DNA of 64,000 nt, from assembly GCF_013155395.1 (NCBI RefSeq), contig NZ_JABJWC010000013.1:1-64000 (forward strand), given 5' to 3'. The notes under the pieces were generated by a model that saw only the letters and a program-made list of their open reading frames with translations, was not told the origin of the DNA and made no database searches. Shown here one piece after another: positions 61,425 to 64,000 of the stretch (positions within the stretch are counted from its first letter, which is position 1; every line of letters begins with the position of its first letter). Source of the DNA: Komagataeibacter melomenusus. Lineage in GTDB: Bacteria > Pseudomonadota > Alphaproteobacteria > Acetobacterales > Acetobacteraceae. A program made the translations under genes and the position numbers.

Positions 61425-62350
61425 GCCGCCCCCTTGTAGAAAGAGACTGCTCTCAAGAAGGTATCGACAATTGCCTTCTTATCTGGAACCGGAAAAAGAA
61501 TCAGATGGAATTGAATATCTCCATATTTATGAACCTTGGAAGATTCGGATATCTGCTTCGAGAAGTAAGCCTCGGCTCTTTCTTTGTGATGAGCGCAGAT
61601 CGCCTTCCGATACTCCTCGGAAAGTTCAACACATTTCGCCGTCTCGGCACATTGATGAATAATGAGGATCGGAACGTGAATCTTCGGTTTTAGATGATCG
61701 ATCGACACCTGGCTGCTTAGTGCCGCCTTGATTTTTGCCCGCAGCGCCTCAGCCAAAACCAGTTGGTCAAGATCGGACACATTGGTGATAATGGCGTTTT
61801 CTTTTTTTAACTTGCCTGTGTTTAGGCTTGCGTAAACTGAATTTACCACCGCGTCCAAGCGTGCATCAGCGATGGAATTATAGAATTTCGCTTCGCCGAA
61901 CCATAGAGTAAAGTCTTGGCCATCTTCGCTGACCACGATGTGGACACTATCGGCACCCTTGGCATTGTCCTGTACGTTCTGTTTGTAGAATATCTTGGGT
62001 ACGACCGGCAGAGCCTTGTAATGATTTTTCATGATGCCATAGAGAAAAACCTCAGCGATTTCACTTCCCTGACCGACCCCATCCTTATCCGTGAGCCTGA
62101 GATTTCGGGCTGCCGCCACCAAGGTCGAATGGCTCTGATCAGCCAGTGCCAATCGCTCCCTTTCAGAGAGGGCAGTTTGCGCGATATTGTCCCAAAGATA
62201 ACTTTGAAATCGGCTGCTGAGCCATTTCCCATCCTCGAAGTCATTCACCAAGCTCAGGACGCGCTTGTTCAGCAGCATCTTCAACTGGGTGACATTCGTA
62301 ATCTTCGATAATGACTCATCGATAAACGTCTCGAAGCCAATATTGATCAT
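61421..62350 (-). CDS. hamA: HamA, Hachiman DUF1837 nuclease
   Basis: A DUF1837 protein of 309 residues from this start. The conserved block GSEIAEVFLYGIMKNHYKALPVVPKIFYKQN is followed by KGADSVHIVVSEDG and LWFGEAKFYNSI, where D134, E153 and K155 would make a PD-(D/E)XK nuclease site. HamA degrades DNA when released by HamB. The frame is open to a GTG at 62524 and would give 367 residues; I prefer the ATG at 62350 because the DUF1837 block then starts after a normal-length N-terminal region. Neither start has a strong ribosome site. Confidence 0.85.
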   Translation of the reverse strand: MINIGFETFIDESLSKITNVTQLKMLLNKRVLSLVNDFEDGKWLSSRFQSYLWDNIAQTALSERERLALADQSHSTLVAAARNLRLTDKDGVGQGSEIAEVFLYGIMKNHYKALPVVPKIFYKQNVQDNAKGADSVHIVVSEDGQDFTLWFGEAKFYNSIADARLDAVVNSVYASLNTGKLKKENAIITNVSDLDQLVLAEALRAKIKAALSSQVSIDHLKPKIHVPILIIHQCAETAKCVELSEEYRKAICAHHKERAEAYFSKQISESSKVHKYGDIQFHLILFPVPDKKAIVDTFLRAVSFYKGAA

Positions 62351-62524
62351 GCAGCAGGCCGCCTTCGCCAAGACCGAAAGCAGGCTACAGATCGTAATCC
62401 CAAAAGCTCGTCCGCTCTCTGCATCGAAAAAAATGTCTTCTTTCCATTGCCTTCTCTTGGGTTCCCAAGAAAAGAACCGAGTGTCAAGCTTATTGGGTAC
62501 AGCGATCAGGATAGTTCTTGTCAC

Positions 62525-62973
62525 GAATGTTGCCCGAGTGGTCGAGAGTATGCGTTAAAAACACGAACAAACATAGAACATTCCGTAGGTCAAGGCTACC
62601 GACGTTGGTGAGGCCCCACTTGAAGTCTGCGTTCGCTCTTTCGAAAAGCTAATCGGCTGTCTCAAAAGAGCGGCCAATCATGACGGCATTTGGCCAAAGC
62701 TGTCGTTCAGGGTAGTCGGCCGGAAGGACCGAAATGTTCCAGAAGTGGGCTTTGGAGGGCTATGGCGTAGACGTAGTTCTCATCCGGTTCCGATGCGGCC
62801 CACCTAACGAGATACGAATCATGACTTGGTAGAATGCGCATGCGAGCCGGCTATCCACTCTTTGTCGCCAGAGAGGGTTAGATAAGCCATGTCTGCTATG
62901 TGAAAAGTGACATTGGCAGCTCTATATCTGAAATAGGGCGAAAGGAGAAAGTCCTCTTTTGCCCTCATGGTTG
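62525..62973. other. Intergenic region, no gene seen
   Basis: About 450 bp without coding evidence on either strand. It should hold the promoter of the Hachiman genes and may include the junction between this accessory block and the backbone genes that follow. Confidence 0.45.
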
Positions 62974-63621
62974 TCATTGCAAAGAACGCAGGACTTCAAC
63001 ACGTACCAACACACCATTCGGCAGAGGTCGCTGAAGACGCAAAGCCTCGGCCACCGGGGCGTTCATCCACACATCCAGTTCATCCGGCTGCGTCAGGATG
63101 ACGGGCATGGCCTTCGGATGGATGGAACTGACTTCCCGGTTCGCCTCTGTGGTCAGAAACCCGAACAGATCATCCGTCGTCTCCCCGTCCGCCACCTTGC
63201 GCACCGATGTCCATCGACACCAGATCCCGGCAAAGAAAGCGAGCGGTTCTCCATCGCGGCGGGCAAACCACACAGGCCGCGATTTCCCATCAGGCAGACG
63301 CTCCGGTTCGGAGAATGCCGTCAAAGGGACCAGACAGCGATGCGCCACGCCTTCCCAGCGCTTCCACCATGTCGAGGTCGGATTGCGGATATTGGTCACA
63401 CCGCGATCCACCTTATGGCCTTTCAGGTATCCCGGCGGTGTCGGCATGCCCCAGCGTGTCATGACCAGTTCACGGCCGTTCTCACCATTCCGCACGATCG
63501 GCGCCATCGTGTTCGGATAGATCTCGGGCAGCGGCTGGAGATTCCCCGTACGATCCTCAAGGACTTTCGCGATCTCGCGGATCGCCTGCGGGTTCGAGGT
63601 CATGGAATAGAGATTGCACAT
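62974..63621 (-). CDS. SOS response-associated peptidase (SRAP/YedK)
   Basis: A 215-residue SRAP-domain protein. The catalytic Cys is residue 2 (MCNLYSMTSN), with the active-site NIRNP element, the LVPLTAFSEPE segment and the histidine in IHPKAMPVIL. YedK/HMCES proteins form a thiazolidine crosslink to abasic sites in single-stranded DNA and protect it, useful for a transferring single strand. Such genes are common on alphaproteobacterial ICEs. It is 12 bp downstream of the helicase gene and most likely in one operon with it. Confidence 0.93.
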   Translation of the reverse strand: MCNLYSMTSNPQAIREIAKVLEDRTGNLQPLPEIYPNTMAPIVRNGENGRELVMTRWGMPTPPGYLKGHKVDRGVTNIRNPTSTWWKRWEGVAHRCLVPLTAFSEPERLPDGKSRPVWFARRDGEPLAFFAGIWCRWTSVRKVADGETTDDLFGFLTTEANREVSSIHPKAMPVILTQPDELDVWMNAPVAEALRLQRPLPNGVLVRVEVLRSLQ

Positions 63622-63633
63622 CGGTGTTGCCCC

Positions 63634-64000
63634 TTACGACCACATGCTGCGCAGGCGGGCGGCCATGTCGATCCGCACCGACTTCACCGCTTCCTGCCGG
63701 GCCTGTTCTTCCGGCTTCACAACTGGCCATGACACGGCTTCGAACAAAGGCAGCATGTCCCGGTCGATGAAGCGCGTCCGCGAGGCATAGACATGCCGGT
63801 CGCCCCGGCTGTGCTGGCCATGCACATAGAAACGCTGCGGCACCATGATATCGAGACTGTCCTTCGCCCGCGTCATGGCGACATAGAGCAACCGGCGTTC
63901 CTCTTCGATGTCGTCCTGTTCTCCCGTGGCCAGATCAGACGGAATGCAGCCATCCACCGCATTCATCACGAACACGTTCTTCCATTCCTGCCCCTTGGCG
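63634..64000 (-). CDS. UvrD/PcrA-type helicase, C-terminal part
   Basis: Only the last 120 residues or so are in the window; the gene runs off the right edge. The visible part has AKGQEWKNVFVMNAVDGCIPSD (motif V of superfamily 1A helicases) and EEERRLLYVAMTRAKDSL (motif VI), then a variable tail. It unwinds DNA from 3' to 5', probably in replication, repair or transfer of the element. Its start cannot be seen. Confidence 0.9.
   Translation of the reverse strand, partial: AKGQEWKNVFVMNAVDGCIPSDLATGEQDDIEEERRLLYVAMTRAKDSLDIMVPQRFYVHGQHSRGDRHVYASRTRFIDRDMLPLFEAVSWPVVKPEEQARQEAVKSVRIDMAARLRSMWS

Noticed and set aside
62350-62524. N-terminal extension of HamA to the GTG at 62524
   Set aside because: Possible, but it lacks a ribosome site and makes the protein longer than I would expect for the family; kept only as an alternative start.
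1-64000. CRISPR array or cas genes
   Set aside because: No regularly spaced identical repeats and no Cas-like protein seen; the only regular repeats are the three units in repA and the coding repeats of the DUF2130 gene.

Overview
The window looks like part of an integrative and conjugative element (ICE), or a plasmid-like element, from an alphaproteobacterium. The Trb-type transfer cluster combined with DUF736, DUF2840, DUF2285, DUF2493, DUF932 and a ParB-like protein is a typical alphaproteobacterial backbone. The GC-rich coding style and the efflux/detoxification cargo would fit the acetic acid bacteria (Acetobacteraceae), but I cannot fix the genus from the sequence alone.

Layout. (1) 1-2547: a region left of the element with a truncated GmrSD-type (DUF262) gene and an unknown gene with nuclease-like features. 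(2) 2548-2592: the 3' half of an elongator tRNA-Met gene on the minus strand, next to a tyrosine integrase (2768-3928). Only the 3' half is present, so the integrated element should extend rightwards from here. (3) 3985-12667: accessory load, namely a Fic protein, a DUF2130 protein, a three-gene ABC-3C-type defence operon and a ParDE pair. (4) 12697-25270: the transfer operon on the minus strand, traG-copG-trbBCDEJLFGI-DUF2274. (5) 25426-29515: a CcdAB pair, then an AT-rich plus-strand island encoding a Septu-like ATPase, an HNH nuclease and a trypsin-like protease. (6) 29719-46374: relaxase, candidate oriT, lytic transglycosylase, TraF peptidase, ParA/RepA replication-partition block, regulators and conserved ICE genes up to a large ParB-like protein. 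(7) 46840-57634: a nucleotide-processing-like gene, then detoxification cargo: TetR/GST, GST, esterase, DsbA-like protein, ArsR regulator and a complete RND efflux system. (8) 57793-62524: a complete IS1595-type insertion sequence with an 8-bp target duplication, a HEPN gene and a Hachiman (HamAB) defence pair. (9) 62974-64000: an SRAP (YedK) protein and the C-terminus of a UvrD-type helicase, probably backbone again.

How it works together. TraG, the relaxase and the Trb channel would transfer the DNA; RepA, ParA, the small RHH protein and ParB would replicate and partition the excised form; toxin-antitoxin pairs and several defence modules ride as cargo. Three backbone genes are damaged: trbL is a chimera with a duplicated out-of-frame tail, traF carries a 17-bp tandem duplication that shifts the frame, and the DUF6499/DUF2285 regulator has a one-base shift in a T run. 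Transfer may therefore be impaired. Several shared DNA elements tie genes together: a repeated stem-loop leader upstream of two backbone genes, a repeated 21-bp element upstream of traG and trbB, and three copies of RTACG-N8-CGTAT in front of the DsbA-like and efflux genes.
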